DNA of 64,000 bases from Clytia hemisphaerica (taxonomy: Eukaryota > Cnidaria > Hydrozoa > Leptothecata > Clytiidae). The DNA is taken from assembly GCA_902728285.1 (NCBI GenBank), contig CACVBU010001011.1, positions 1 to 64,000 on the forward strand. The letters run 5' to 3'. The position numbers and the translations under genes are program-made. Positions 23,501 to 33,480 of the stretch are shown here, one piece after another (within the stretch, counting starts at the first letter, position 1; each line of letters begins with the position of its first letter). Below the pieces are notes generated by a model that ran no database searches, was not told where the DNA came from, and was given only the letters and a program-made list of their open reading frames with translations.

Positions 23501-23992
23501 AATTAAAAAGGCGATTTTCAATTTTGATTCATCCTTCTCTGGATCAAGCTCAGTTAAATTTTCAAGCAAAGATACTAAATTGGCTGGTCGATCTTTAAGC
23601 CACTCCTCTGCATTATAGTTTAACATATAATCTATCTTTTTGACCGGGTTGTCAACCTTTAGCTTCTTTATATCGTCCCTTATTTCATCCAGTATTTTCG
23701 ATGGGTTTGACGTACTATACTTCCGTTTACCTTTGAACGACGTGCTTGGTGGGTCGGTTAGGTGCTCTGCATAGCAGTCTTTGCAAATTCTGAAAGTTGT
23801 GTTTGAAGTCATATTTCCTTCCTTCACAATTTGTTCCCTGATATTTTGTCGAATTTTGGAGTCTGAAACCAATGGGCAAGTTGACATTGATCTGTGATTT
23901 TTGTGCAAACATTCTTTAATGTATCTTCCTGTATTGCCATCTCTGTTTGTTTCTTCAATTTCATCAGTTGTAACTTCAGGCGGATTTTCCAT
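20499..23992 (-). CDS. putative transposase of the 9-kb transposon (906 aa)
   Basis: Four exons on the minus strand: 23,992-22,372, 22,010-21,752, 21,526-21,214 and 21,026-20,499, all in phase with no stop. Intron 1 uses a GC donor (CTGG|GCAAGT), the usual non-canonical form; the others are GT-AG. Visible parts: Cys/His-rich N-terminus (about residues 28-73), a zinc ribbon (C355, C358, C369, C372), a second zinc site (C474, C477, H490, C492), then FDWIIILPGLLHFEMNAAKA (504-523) and a helical, His/Asp/Glu-rich C-terminal half. FDNEQ with D236, END with D457 and the acidic stretch EGHAQGGDAILEE are candidate RNase H-fold catalytic positions. Size and position inside a TIR element argue for the transposase. 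The family is not recognised; Academ-like or DUF6589-like is only a guess. Confidence 0.75.
21690..21712. repeat. GA microsatellite
   Basis: A run of about nine GA dinucleotides in intron 2 of the minus-strand transposase gene. Confidence 0.7.
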
Positions 23993-24304
23993 TATGTTTT
24001 GTTTTTATTACTAGTTTCTCTAAAGGAAAAAACATTTAATGAATACATTTTTGAATCAAAGTACTCAAGCTCACATTTTCTGAAAATTTTGAGAAGAAAA
24101 TCAATTGTAATCTTGATCACTCAAATCTCACATTCTTTTAATAACTCCAAAAAACAACGCAAATAAAATTAATGGACATAATTATGGCTGAAGAAAATAG
24201 AGATAAAATATGTTTCCATGAAAAGCTTAGTTTTTGCACACAATTTACAAAGCTAGGTATAAATTTATACAATATCATGACAAATGGTATAGAATAATGT
24301 CTTT

Positions 24305-24986
24305 TTAGGTTACTTTCTGTCTTTTTCGTTCCTCTCGATATTCGATCGCGTCCAATGATCTTAGCTCGAACGAAGAGCCATGGCGCGAAAAACGTATGGT
24401 TTCTCTCGAGTTGGGATTGTCGTCGATGTATTTCCAAAGTACATCTAAAATATCATGACTTTTACAGCTCTCATGGAAAATGAGGTCATAGCGGCACGGA
24501 ATGATGACACCACCTCCTCTTCGATCTGGTGCACCCTTGCGCTTTTTGAAACTCAAATCAACCGGAGGATGGGAACTTTTCCTAGGCTTTCCTTGCACGT
24601 AGCTAAAACAACAAAAATAAAAGCAACACTACAGCTAGGACTCAATAGCAAGAGCTAGGGACAAGATCAACTCATAAAAAAACACAAACAAAAGAAAAGT
24701 AATCATACCATTTCATCGATATCATATACTTGACAAGATCCACACAAAGTTTACATAAATTAGCTGGAACATGACCAACATTTTTTTCACTAATAGGTTC
24801 CACCATTTCTTTGAATTTTTCTTCAACAAGATTGACTTTTGGAATTTTGACCAATATTGCATTTTTGTCGAAACGATTGTTTTCCTCTTTAACGACGTCT
24901 AATTCTAGTCCAACAGGGGGCTCAATACCGTAAACATGATACCCTTTGATTTCGGTATTACCGATGAAGCAATATGAGCTCAACAT
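24305..24986 (-). CDS. HIRAN-domain protein of the 9-kb transposon (191 aa)
   Basis: Two exons, 24,986-24,709 and 24,602-24,305, joined in phase 2 across a GT-AG intron. Residues about 6-85 fit a HIRAN domain: IKGYHVYGIEPPVGLELDV, then EENNRFDKNAILVKIP and NVGHVPANLCKLCVDLV. HIRAN modules, known from HLTF/Rad5 helicases, bind single-stranded DNA ends. Here the domain stands without a helicase. The second exon encodes a basic segment (FKKRKGAPDRRGGGVIIPCRY) and a helical tail of unknown role. The gene lies about 310 bases upstream of the transposase start, on the same strand, and its ATG is about 330 bases from the right end of the element. A role at cut DNA ends is inference. Confidence 0.75.
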
Positions 24987-25246
24987 GTTGACTGTTTGAA
25001 TTCAAAATCATAAATAAAAGAATTTCTTTTGGAGCGGCCATATTTCAACAAGTTTTTCTTCCAGATTGGGAATCTCGGTTTTTGTTTACATTTTTTCTTC
25101 TTCCTGATTTGATTATTGGAAAATCGCGTCTTCCCGAAGTAGAAGATCTTCCGAATCCAGAAGTTTCTTGAATCTTCCCGAATGGGGTACGGTAATTTTG
25201 CCGTAACCCAATCGGGAAGATCTTCCCCTTTGGGTGTCAAGTTAAT

Positions 25247-25312
25247 TTCCCGTTCGGGAAGGTTCTTCCCATTTCGGAAGAATCTTCCCGATCGAGGTAG
25301 TGGCGCAGACTG
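25247..25312 (-). repeat. right terminal inverted repeat of the 9-kb transposon
   Basis: Read on the minus strand it starts CAGTCTGCGCCACTACCTCG and matches the left end apart from two substitutions. More CGGGAAG and CTTCCCG words continue inward to about 25,050. Confidence 0.85.
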
Positions 25313-25634
25313 TACGGAGACGGAAAATTAGACAATTTTATTGCAGAAAAACGGAATTCAGCAAGAAGTTTTACGGAATTTTAGAATTTGCAAAAAATAA
25401 TCACAATTCGCACCTCTGAAACACCCCTCCCCCTGACAAATGATATTAATTGGTCCGATATTAAGGAGGGGGTAATACTAGGGTTGAGGGGATACGGGGT
25501 AGCCAGACCTCCAAACCCTGGACCCTTAGAGATACTGATTTTTGCTGAAATGGTGACCCTTAGAGAGACTGAAAAATTCCCTACCCTTATTATTATAGAG
25601 AGCCTCTTGTTTGCGTTAAAATTGGCTTGACACG

Positions 25635-26250
25635 AAAATTGGAGTTGCTTATAAAAAAATGTTCAAGGTTTACTACTCAGGGAGGCATGTTTTTCAACTT
25701 CTGTCAAGGTAGAATATAGTAGTGTTCATCTCTATCTGTATAAGAACATTTTATTGCATTTTTAACCTAATTTTTCTTTGGAAACTGCATGAAATTGTTC
25801 ACAAATGTCGAACATTCAAGAAAATTGGAGTTGCTTATAAAAAAATGTTGAATGCTCTACGTTGGAGGGTTACTCTTTCGAATGTATTACGCAATCAAAT
25901 AAAAACAAACGTTAAAAAACAAGAAAAAAAAAGGGTTTACGAATTTGAAAGCTGACTGTTCTGGACTGTTAGAAGAACCCTTAGAGAGACTTTATTGAAA
26001 AATTTTCTTCAATTTTTGAAAAATTCCCTACCCTAATTATAGAAACTTAGTTGCAATTTTTACCTCAGTGGGCAATACCAGGCTTGACACGAAAATTGGA
26101 ATTGCTTATAAAAAAAATGTTATAGGCTCTACGTTGGAGGGTCAGTCTTTCGAATGTATTACGCAATCAAATCAAAACAAGAACGTTAAAAAGAGAAAAA
26201 AGTAGGTTTACGAATTTGAAAGCTGACTGTTCTGGACTGTTAGAAGAAAG
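25635..26250. repeat. tandem-like repeats around GCTTATAAAAAAATG
   Basis: Segments at about 25,817-25,972 and 26,089-26,249 are near copies of each other (start AAATTGGAGTTGCTTATAA, end CTGGACTGTTAGAAGAA). A shorter third start occurs at 25,635. Between them lie words of the CCCTTAGAGAGACT type, also seen near 58.9-59.1 kb. No coding capacity. Confidence 0.6.
25670..25820 (+). repeat. dispersed repeat, copy 1
   Basis: About 150 bases starting TTTACTACTCAGGGAGGC and ending GTCGAACATTC recur at 28,467-28,630 with minor changes in the same orientation. The second copy lies in an intron of the gene at 26.7-29.3 kb. Confidence 0.65.
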
Positions 26251-26499
26251 ATGAAAGAAGTTTGGCATATTCTTGGACATCATCAGTGAAGAAACCCCCA
26301 TTTTTACTGCTAAAACAGAAGCATTTCAAAAAGTTAAGTACACCTCTTTTATTTGAATTCATTTTTCAGGAAACCATATTCTTTTGAAAAAATCTGAGAC
26401 AGTTTGTCGAGATTGTCTTGATTGTGTAAAAAATTTTAAAGAAATGCATATTTCAGAATTTTTGAGCTGTTTTATAGCTCCAAAATCTAATTTTAGAAC

Positions 26500-26660
26500 A
26501 ATTTATCAACAGTCGTTGCCTTAAAGAATAAAATCGAACGATCCCTCGACTGTCGATAAGGTAAAATGGAACGTTAGAACACATTTATCGACAGTTGATA
26601 TCCAATCGAACGGCAAATAGAACTTTTTCTTGGTAGTCGATAGTGAATCGAATTATCGAA
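26500..26660. repeat. cluster of ATCGACAGT-type words, left side
   Basis: CTCGACTGTCGATAAG, TTATCGACAGTTGATA and TAGTCGATAGTGAATCG occur within 160 bases just upstream of the gene at 26,741. The same word is clustered at 31,060-31,330 on the other side of that gene, which suggests paired subterminal regions of one element. Confidence 0.45.
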
Positions 26661-26740
26661 TTTTTTTCGGACAATTTTTGACGTGAATTCAAATCTTTGT
26701 TTCATTATTTTATTTCACGACTGGATTTCAACGCTAAAAG

Positions 26741-29293
26741 ATGTCTGCCAACCAACAACAACAACAAATTTCAACATCACCACATTCGTCAGCCGGTATT
26801 TCACCAGAATTTTTACGCCAAGTATCCAGCTACAGAGCACTGCTGCAAGAACCAACCAACAACAACTGGATCATGCAAGCACTTCATTCCGCCACTCTAC
26901 CTTACAACAATCAGCTTCAACAACAACAATTACACACCCCTCCAGCAGCTTCCCTCCAGCAAACTATCGATTTCAATTATTCGGACGATGAAGATCAAGA
27001 GACCGCCGACACGACCAAAGGCAAACCATCTTATGAAGAACTTTATGAATTTTATGCTAAGTGGAAAGATGTTGTACCCTTTTGCATGTGTAAAGAGGTA
27101 ACCTACGATTACCGGGACTTCATTGACAAAAAGTCGCCAAAATACAGTGCTGCACACCCTGTTTACGTGGTAGGTTTCACCTTTCCCCCTTCAAAGCCCT
27201 TTGTGTTAAAATTAAAGTAAAGGATTTTTTTTTAAGAATTTCTGGGATTACATGTTTTTTTATAAGCATTACACTTGTAAGCATATCTAGGCTCAGATGG
27301 GGGAAAAATTAAGCATATGCTAAGCATTATCTCGAGCCTATGAAAAAGTATAATGCTACTTTGTAGTATGGGTGTAGCAGCATATAAGCAGTATTATTAG
27401 GATATAAGCATCCCTCAAGCATTTTTTCAGCCTTATAAATTTTCGACCTAAGCATCTCTGAGCCTGTTTTCGGATTTTTGTATGCTTATAAAAAACATGT
27501 ATTTTGGTATTTTATTTCACGGTTTACACGCTTTTTTTTATAAGAACCAATAAAGTTTGTGTCAGCCTGGACTGTTCATAAATTTTCGAATTTGTTTAGT
27601 GTCTTTTAGTGATATTTTATAAATTACTAATAAGATTTTTTTCGCTTTACTGGGAGGGATTTTTAGAATATTATTGAATGTTGTGACATTAGTTTCATGG
27701 TAATTTTCACTTGATTCTCTTAAATTAGCAAAATCATACGTGGAAATCACGAAAAAATGGCAAGTAAACAAAGGAATTTTCTGTCAAAAAGGTCTCCATT
27801 TAGTAAAGAATTTGATTAGCAGATAAAATAGTTGATCAACCTGACACCGAGGCTCTTGCGTCTACCAAAAATAACGAACAACCTTTTCTTTTTTCTAGAA
27901 TATTGCTAATGTTGCTCTGGATCGATACAAAATTGGTATTGGTATGGAGAATGTGAAGAACACATATTACAAAAAGAAAGCTGTCAATTGGGTATGTTTT
28001 AACACCCCTGTCTCAGTGCCCCAGTGGGACTTTTTCTCAGAAATTCTTATAATGCCAGTGGTGATGGTTTTGGATCTTTTCAATGCAATTTCAAATGGGG
28101 ATTTATAATTATAGGGCAATTCCCCAGTAGAATTGAAATTTTTGTGCTTTTTATTTTACCAGGACGATTTTTTGACCATGTTTTCCAGAGGGTGTGGGGG
28201 TCCACCGGAACTATGATACAGGGGTGTGTTTTAAGTAGAGTTTGTTTAGTAGCCTTTGATTGAGTATTCATTTGTATTTCATCTTGTATATTTATATATA
28301 TAACACTTTCTTTTCTCTATACAGATAATGCAAACCTTGAAAATATCGGCCAAGCAACACCCGGACGCTTCAACCGAACTGAGCAAGAAGCTTTCGTCAA
28401 TATTAGCTGGGAAAAGATATTCTGAAAAAGAACAGTAAGCCTATTTCTACCACAGCATAATCACTTACTACTCAGGGAGGCTTGTTTTTTCAACTTCTGT
28501 TAAGGTAGAAGAATATAGTAGTGTCTATCTGTCTACAAGTTCTTTTATAAGAACATTTTATTGCATTTTTAACCTAATTTTTCTTTGGAAACTGCATGAA
28601 CTTGTTCACAAATGTCGAACATTCTAAGAACGTTCTAGTCTTAAGATTTAAAACTCAAGATTATTTTTCAGTTTCATTTTCCAAAATTTTCATTTTTGGA
28701 GTCTGGGAAAAGGCTTTTCATCGAAACGAGGCTAGACTGTAATATTTCCTTTTTTTCGTTTCTTTTCAAGGAAAGAGGCTGATTCAGAGGGTGTGTCTGT
28801 GTACCAATACAGACAGAACAGAAAAAGGAGGAGGCAAGAGGAGGCAAATCAAAACCAAACATTTACGGACGAACAACGGGACATTATCGAGCAAGCTGTT
28901 CAAGAACTGGCCGAACAAGAACCAATTGAGCAAGAACTAATAGAGCAAGAACGATCGTCCCTCCTATTACAGTCATATCCACCCAAAATTTCAAAAGGAC
29001 AGTATGTTGCAGTGGCTTGGAACACGCGCCTTGGATTGGCTGAGGTAACGGAGGACCTTGACGAAGGAGAGGATAGAAAGGTGGATTTAATCGAAATCAA
29101 GACAAAGGCGAATGAACTTATGTTTAATTGGAAAAGAAAGACTTACGGCGATGTGGAAAGTAAGTATATTTTGGGAGTTGTCCAGAAGGATAACAATAAC
29201 CAAATTACTAATATTGCGGAACTTGAAAGTCATTATGAAGCCTATTTTGATAAGTATTTTGCAGAACCACCTAAGGATTCTTCTGAAGAGTAA
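26741..29293 (+). CDS. unrecognised four-exon gene (384 aa)
   Basis: Exons 26,741-27,169, 27,899-27,991, 28,325-28,434 and 28,771-29,293, with donors GTAGGT, GTATGT and GTAAGC and matching phases. An alternative donor at 27,098 is weaker. The N-terminus is rich in Gln/Asn. A middle helical region follows (SYEELYEFYAKWKDVVPFC, then NIANVALDRYKIGIG and AVNWIMQTLKISAKQH). Next come a basic run NRKRRRQEEANQ, an EQE-rich acidic coil, and a C-terminal beta-rich part (GQYVAVAWNTRLGLAEVTED, then KYILGVVQKD) that resembles small barrel modules of the Tudor/SH3 sort. I do not recognise a family. Flanking motif clusters suggest it may belong to a transposon rather than the host. Confidence 0.6.
27251..27499. 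mobile_element. MITE with TAAGCAT arrays
   Basis: TA|CATGTTTTTTTATAAGCAT on the left and ATGCTTATAAAAAACATG|TA on the right give clear inverted ends with a TA duplication. Inside, TAAGCAT or ATGCTTA recurs about eight times together with GAGCCT words. It sits in the first intron of the gene at 26.7-29.3 kb. Its plan matches the MITE at 52,754-53,042, where the internal word is AAGGAAC. Confidence 0.7.
28467..28630 (+). repeat. dispersed repeat, copy 2
   Basis: Near copy of 25,670-25,820, lying in the last intron of the 384-aa gene. It includes TATAAGAACATTTTATTGC in both copies. Confidence 0.65.
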
Positions 29294-31060
29294 TTTTGCT
29301 CGAACAAAGTGCTCTTCAAGTTTAGTTTAGAAGGTTTGACACTGTGAACACGATTGTGAAAATTTTTCCTATGGTGCTGTCTCTGTTTCCACTTATCATA
29401 ATGGGTCTGTAATGACTTTCAAGTTTTTTAATATTAGTAATTTGGCTATTTTATCCTTTCATGTTGTTTTACAGTAGTCTACTTTCCACAAAAAAAAATT
29501 AATTAGTTCGCTTTCATTTTCGGTTGTCTTGATTTCAGAATAAAACTACTTTTTCATCCTCTCTTTCCTCATATCATTGACAAAAAGACCCTCAACTTAG
29601 TGCTATACTTTCCATTAGAATAAGATCACTCTCACTTTTGTTCGGCCTTATTGATTTTGTTTTTGGTAAGGGCTAATAGTTGTTGTTTAGCTTGCTCAAT
29701 CATGTTTAGTTGTTCGTTTGTAAATTTCAATTAGCCTTTTCGCGCCACTTTTTCTTTGTCTTAAACAATACAACCCTGAAAAGGTATCTTGTGAATTATG
29801 AAATGTTTAAAATCTTGTTCGTTTTTTACTACCGTACTTTTTATACAAAAGAACTTAACTGATACACATAATGGCAAAATGTGCTTTTATGTGACCGGAA
29901 GAAAAGAGAATGTCACTTTTTATACAGTAACAATTTATTTATGCCACTTCTGGCCACTTTGATTTGAAATTTATTTAAATCTATTAACATTCTATCATAT
30001 ATTATCTATATATAGTAAGTACAGGAAGTGGTTCACTTGTGCGCGGATTTTCCGCTAAACAGAGTACTTTTTTTGCATTCAAGAGTGTCAAAAATGCCAA
30101 CATTAAGAGAGACAAGTATCCCATAAGGTGTCTTTAAACAAAATAATTTTTGAACATTTTGAGAGAGTCTAACATTTCCGTCTTTTTTCGCAAATTTGAG
30201 TCTCACATAGGATCAATTTTAGGGATCATTTTAGAATACTCTGGGATTATATATATATATACTAATGCCATTATTTTTACAATTTTTATATATTATTTTA
30301 TCAGTTCCAAATTTATTTTATATTTGATAACTTATCATATAAATTTGTAAATATATTTCATAACTTATGATATAAATTTGTAAATATATCAATCAAATCA
30401 AAATATTCAAATTAATTTATAATAATCATTATTATACTCTAGCAGTTCTACTTATCATAAATAAACGTTCATCATGATCAACGTTACCAATTTGTCTACG
30501 TTTTTTGTTCAAAGTCGTGAATTCCAATCGAATTAATATCATCCCATTAGCATGATCTGAAAACAGGTGATCATTCTAAAAAAAGAGTAACGTCGTCAGA
30601 TTAAGATAAATTCTTTGAAAGTGAAAGTAAAGAGCAAGACGCAAAGTTTTATTTATCTTGTCGAAATCTTTTTTTTGGCCTTAAATTACGTTAAGCTGTA
30701 TCTTAAGTCTTTGTAACATCGTTTGAAATAAAAGATTTTACCGTTTCGTGTGGAGAAACTCTTCATCTACTTTGGATTTATTTATCGTTCGATTACAGGC
30801 TCTTTTCTCCAAGTATTTCGAATTCACTCATCTTTCGATTGCCGATTAGTGGTCTAAGAAAGTAAGAAAATCAGACTCGTGGTATATACAAGTATTAAAA
30901 ACCCGTTATAAATTCCGATTTGGGATGTATGGACAATTCTTTTTGTAAACAAACATTTCGCTTTTCGCAAGGCGATAAAATTAAACGACGAGAGGGAGAA
31001 AATGGTTTCAAATTAATTTCCCAATTCCGCTACACTCTATATGATAGAATTTCTTGGCAT
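29294..31060. other. no gene recognised
   Basis: Very AT-rich. An AATAAA at about 29,540 could serve the 384-aa gene. A duplicated ATATAAATTTGTAAATATAT segment lies near 30,340-30,390. No supported ORF. Confidence 0.45.
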
Positions 31061-31330
31061 TCAAGATCAGCTATCGACAGTCGAGATCAGCTAATCGACA
31101 GTCAAGATCAGCTAATCGACAGTCGAGATCAGCTATCGACAGCCGAGATCAGCTAATCGACAGTGGATATCAGATATCGATAGTGGATATCAGATATCGA
31201 CAGTCAATTAAATGATCTCGGCAGTTCATGAAAAGTATTGACTGTCTATTTCCAGGCATCGACTGTCAAGAAAAAGAAAAAACTGTCCATAAAAACGATC
31301 GACTGTAGATAAAAAACATCAACCGTGTCC
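31061..31330. repeat. short tandem array and ATCGACAGT cluster, right side
   Basis: Seven or so head-to-tail units of about 21 bases (core CGACAGTCGAGATCAGCTAAT with variants) run from 31,061 to about 31,205. They are followed by inverted CGACTGT words to about 31,330. The unit includes the word found upstream of the gene at 26.7 kb. The ORF read across it is a repeat artefact. Confidence 0.65.
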
Positions 31331-31441
31331 ACAATTGATGTTTTCAGACCTAGTAGTGATGAATGATGATGTTTTTCGATCGGTTATCATGATCACGCTT
31401 CTCTTTCATTTCCTCATACCTAGCTTCTTTAACGATTGTTT

Positions 31442-32011
31442 TTAAGCCATTCGGAGTGGAGGCTTTGGTAGCACTAGCATAGGTTTGACTTCTGTCACCT
31501 GATCCTCTACTTTCGTTAGTGATGACTGGATTTCTTGAAGGATCGAAGTTTTGATATTTTCTCCTAGGGTGTCGATTTGTTCTTTAATTTTTTTTTCGAA
31601 GTCATCTACAGTGTACGATTCGTTTTCTAGGCTCTTATTCTTTGTTTTAAGAGTTTTCACTTTCTTTTGGTAATCTTTGATCGATCGATCACGCTCGTGT
31701 ATGATATTTTTCAAATTTTCTTGGTCGCTCTCCATACATAATGATTCAATATCCTTTGAGATGTCTACACAGTTTGAGCAGATGAAGGTTGCTTTGTTGC
31801 GTTTCAGGGTTTGATTGTTTAAGTGTATTTGAACTTGGTATGCTGGTAGTTTAGAGCATTTGAAATGAACTAAACGAGAACATTTTACCATGGAGCATTT
31901 AAGGGTGTTTGCTTCGTCTGGAACGAAGCAATTTGCAGTTGTACACTTTGGTGGAGTCTCTGTTGATGTTATGTCAATGGATGATATATCACTGGGTGGA
32001 TCCTCATCCAT
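31442..32011 (-). CDS. PHD-finger and coiled-coil protein, ORF1-like
   Basis: An intact 189-codon ORF. Residues about 23-83 hold a C4HC3-type PHD pattern: C-x4-C, then C-x4-C-x4-H-x2-C, then C-x2-C (KCSMVKCSRLVHFKCSK is the central part). Residues about 95-175 form a long heptad-rich coiled coil (Lys/Glu/Leu). PHD plus coiled coil is the usual layout of ORF1 proteins of some CR1-type non-LTR retrotransposons, so this is probably a LINE ORF1 remnant; no endonuclease or reverse transcriptase follows it here. A host chromatin protein exon is the alternative. Confidence 0.5.
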   Translation of the reverse strand: MDEDPPSDISSIDITSTETPPKCTTANCFVPDEANTLKCSMVKCSRLVHFKCSKLPAYQVQIHLNNQTLKRNKATFICSNCVDISKDIESLCMESDQENLKNIIHERDRSIKDYQKKVKTLKTKNKSLENESYTVDDFEKKIKEQIDTLGENIKTSILQEIQSSLTKVEDQVTEVKPMLVLPKPPLRMA

Positions 32012-32359
32012 TGTTGTTGATTTTGGTGGCGGAAGATGATGGTAGCGTTTGTGGGAGCTTAATTTTTTAGTAAAAATAGCAGATTTTTTGTAAATTTTTG
32101 TGTTTTTTGTGAAAAATTTGTTGTATTTTTACTAGAAGCTCTGCCACAAAAAAATTTGACGTCTGATCACGTTGACGTCAAATAAAGAATTTTGAGATGG
32201 ATTTCTATTATCAACAGTTTACAATAGAAAAGACAAAGAAGCAATCCGCTAAGGAATTCTCGTCCTTCATCCAGCTCCGCTATAACATATCCCTGATAAA
32301 ATCACTAAACCCTTCTTCATAATGGTTGTGAGCAAAAAAAAGTATCTGAGTGTCCAACT

Positions 32360-32830
32360 TTTAGTCTTTTTGTTGTCGTTGCATAAGTAAGGTTTGTTGA
32401 GCCATCATCTGTTGAAGTTAATTTTGCATGGTTGTTTGATCATCTTGAAGTTCTCTGTCCTTTGGACGTTTTTTTTATCATATTTTAATTTTTCTTTCAA
32501 AAATTCTACAGTATCTGAGCTCAAACGTTTTGGTGGTTTATCTTTCATTTGGTCTGTCTTCTTCTTTCAAAAAGTTTCAGCTTTATGTTCCATGGCTAAA
32601 CGCCTCACCTCCATGGCTGCTTCTCTGTCATTTCGTTCTTTTTTACAAGCTTCAGCGACAGCTTCTTTGGCTTTTTGGGCAGTATCGTCAGAAATATTTA
32701 TGACTTCTTCATCTAAAACTTCATTTTCAGTTGGTTCATCACCACCCAAACCAGTTTCTCGAGCATGATTCAATGGTATGTGTAACTGTATTTTCATTTT
32801 TTTTTTCATCAACTTTCTGTTTTTCAAACA
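32360..32830 (-). pseudogene. coiled-coil C-terminal fragment, transposon-type
   Basis: The minus strand encodes an acidic stretch (TENEVLDEEVINISDDTAQK) and a Lys/Glu/Ala coil (EAVAEACKKERNDREAAMEV). After a frame change come KPPKRLSSDTVEFLKEK and, after another, a Gln/Met-rich end (QQMMAQQTLLMQRQQKD, stop). Such Gln-rich coils end the Myb/SANT-like second proteins of Harbinger-type transposons, which is the likeliest source. The two register changes mark it as decayed. Confidence 0.4.
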
Positions 32831-32871
32831 AATTTTCCTTAACTTTTCTTTCTCTGTTTCATTACCAGGGA

Positions 32872-33480
32872 TGAATTACTTGAATTTCAAAAGATTAAAT
32901 TTGGGAATTCATACATCAAATCTGAGAAGTATGGAAGATCCTCAGCAAGGAAAAATAGCGCTGTGATTGTTAATTATCAAAAGCAAACTTTGCCAGGATT
33001 GGTCTTATTTTTCATGAAGGTACGAATAGTTTCATCAGATGGTACTTGATTTATACTAATGAAATTGGTGGAAAATTAAGGTGGATGTTTTTAAAAATGT
33101 CCTAGTGGGTCAAAAAGCACTTATGAAGGTGAATTGACAGAAGAATTAATAAATCGTCAATTACTTATTAGGGGAAAGATGAGAATGTAACCCTTGCAGT
33201 AGTTGAGGTTTTAAAAGAAATGGAAAGTGATATATGTGGTGTTATGGACAAGAAAATTATCTCACTTAGTCATATCAAGGCTTTTAAAAGGTATAACGTT
33301 TGATGTGACTAATTATAGCTTCTAATTTTTTAAAAAATTAAGAGAAATTCAAATTCAGTACTTTGTTGTGAACTCTTTTTAATGTCAAAAACGACAAGTT
33401 GTGTTTATATTTACCTAATACTTAGAACCGAGAAGAAAATTATTGTAAAAACAGAATCAATCAATGAAAAGAAGGTTTGT
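32872..33480 (+). pseudogene. CACTA-like transposase C-terminal fragment
   Basis: Exon-like blocks with good splice sites: 32,872-33,019 (DELLEFQKIKFGNSYIKSEK, then ARKNSAVIVNY), ending at a GTACGA donor; 33,173-33,291 (VVEVLKEMESDICGVMDKK), ending at GTATAA; and perhaps 33,427-33,474. The Phe-x-Lys, Tyr-x-Ser, Arg-Asn-Ser pattern parallels the C-terminal beta-rich domain of the CACTA-like protein at 34.9 kb (ENNVYHSFSY, NSNSYMVSYSDGG). No catalytic part is nearby on this strand. Confidence 0.35.

Larger units (their letters stand above)
16340..25312. mobile_element. large multigene DNA transposon, family not recognised
   Basis: The two ends are inverted repeats of 66 bases (16,340-16,405 and 25,247-25,312). 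Both start CAGTCTG[T/C]GCCACTA and differ at two positions only. Flanks are TTCGG on the left and TACGG on the right: a perfect 3-bp (CGG) or imperfect 5-bp target duplication. Both subterminal regions (16,340-16,740 and 25,040-25,312) are packed with CGGGAAG words in both orientations. Inside are three spliced genes joining in phase with no stops. CAG ends with a 3-4 bp duplication recall Academ-type elements, but I cannot confirm that relationship. Confidence 0.8.

Noticed and set aside
23894-24166. Plus-strand ORF between the transposase and HIRAN genes
   Set aside because: It overlaps the antisense of the transposase N-terminus and has no domain or splice support.
30920-31156. ORF with repeated DSRDQLID peptide
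   Set aside because: The peptide repeat is only the tandem DNA array translated; no other frame or strand evidence.
31061-31205. Regularly repeated units resembling a CRISPR array
   Set aside because: Units of about 21 bases run head to tail without unique spacers, and the window is clearly eukaryotic. It is a short tandem array.
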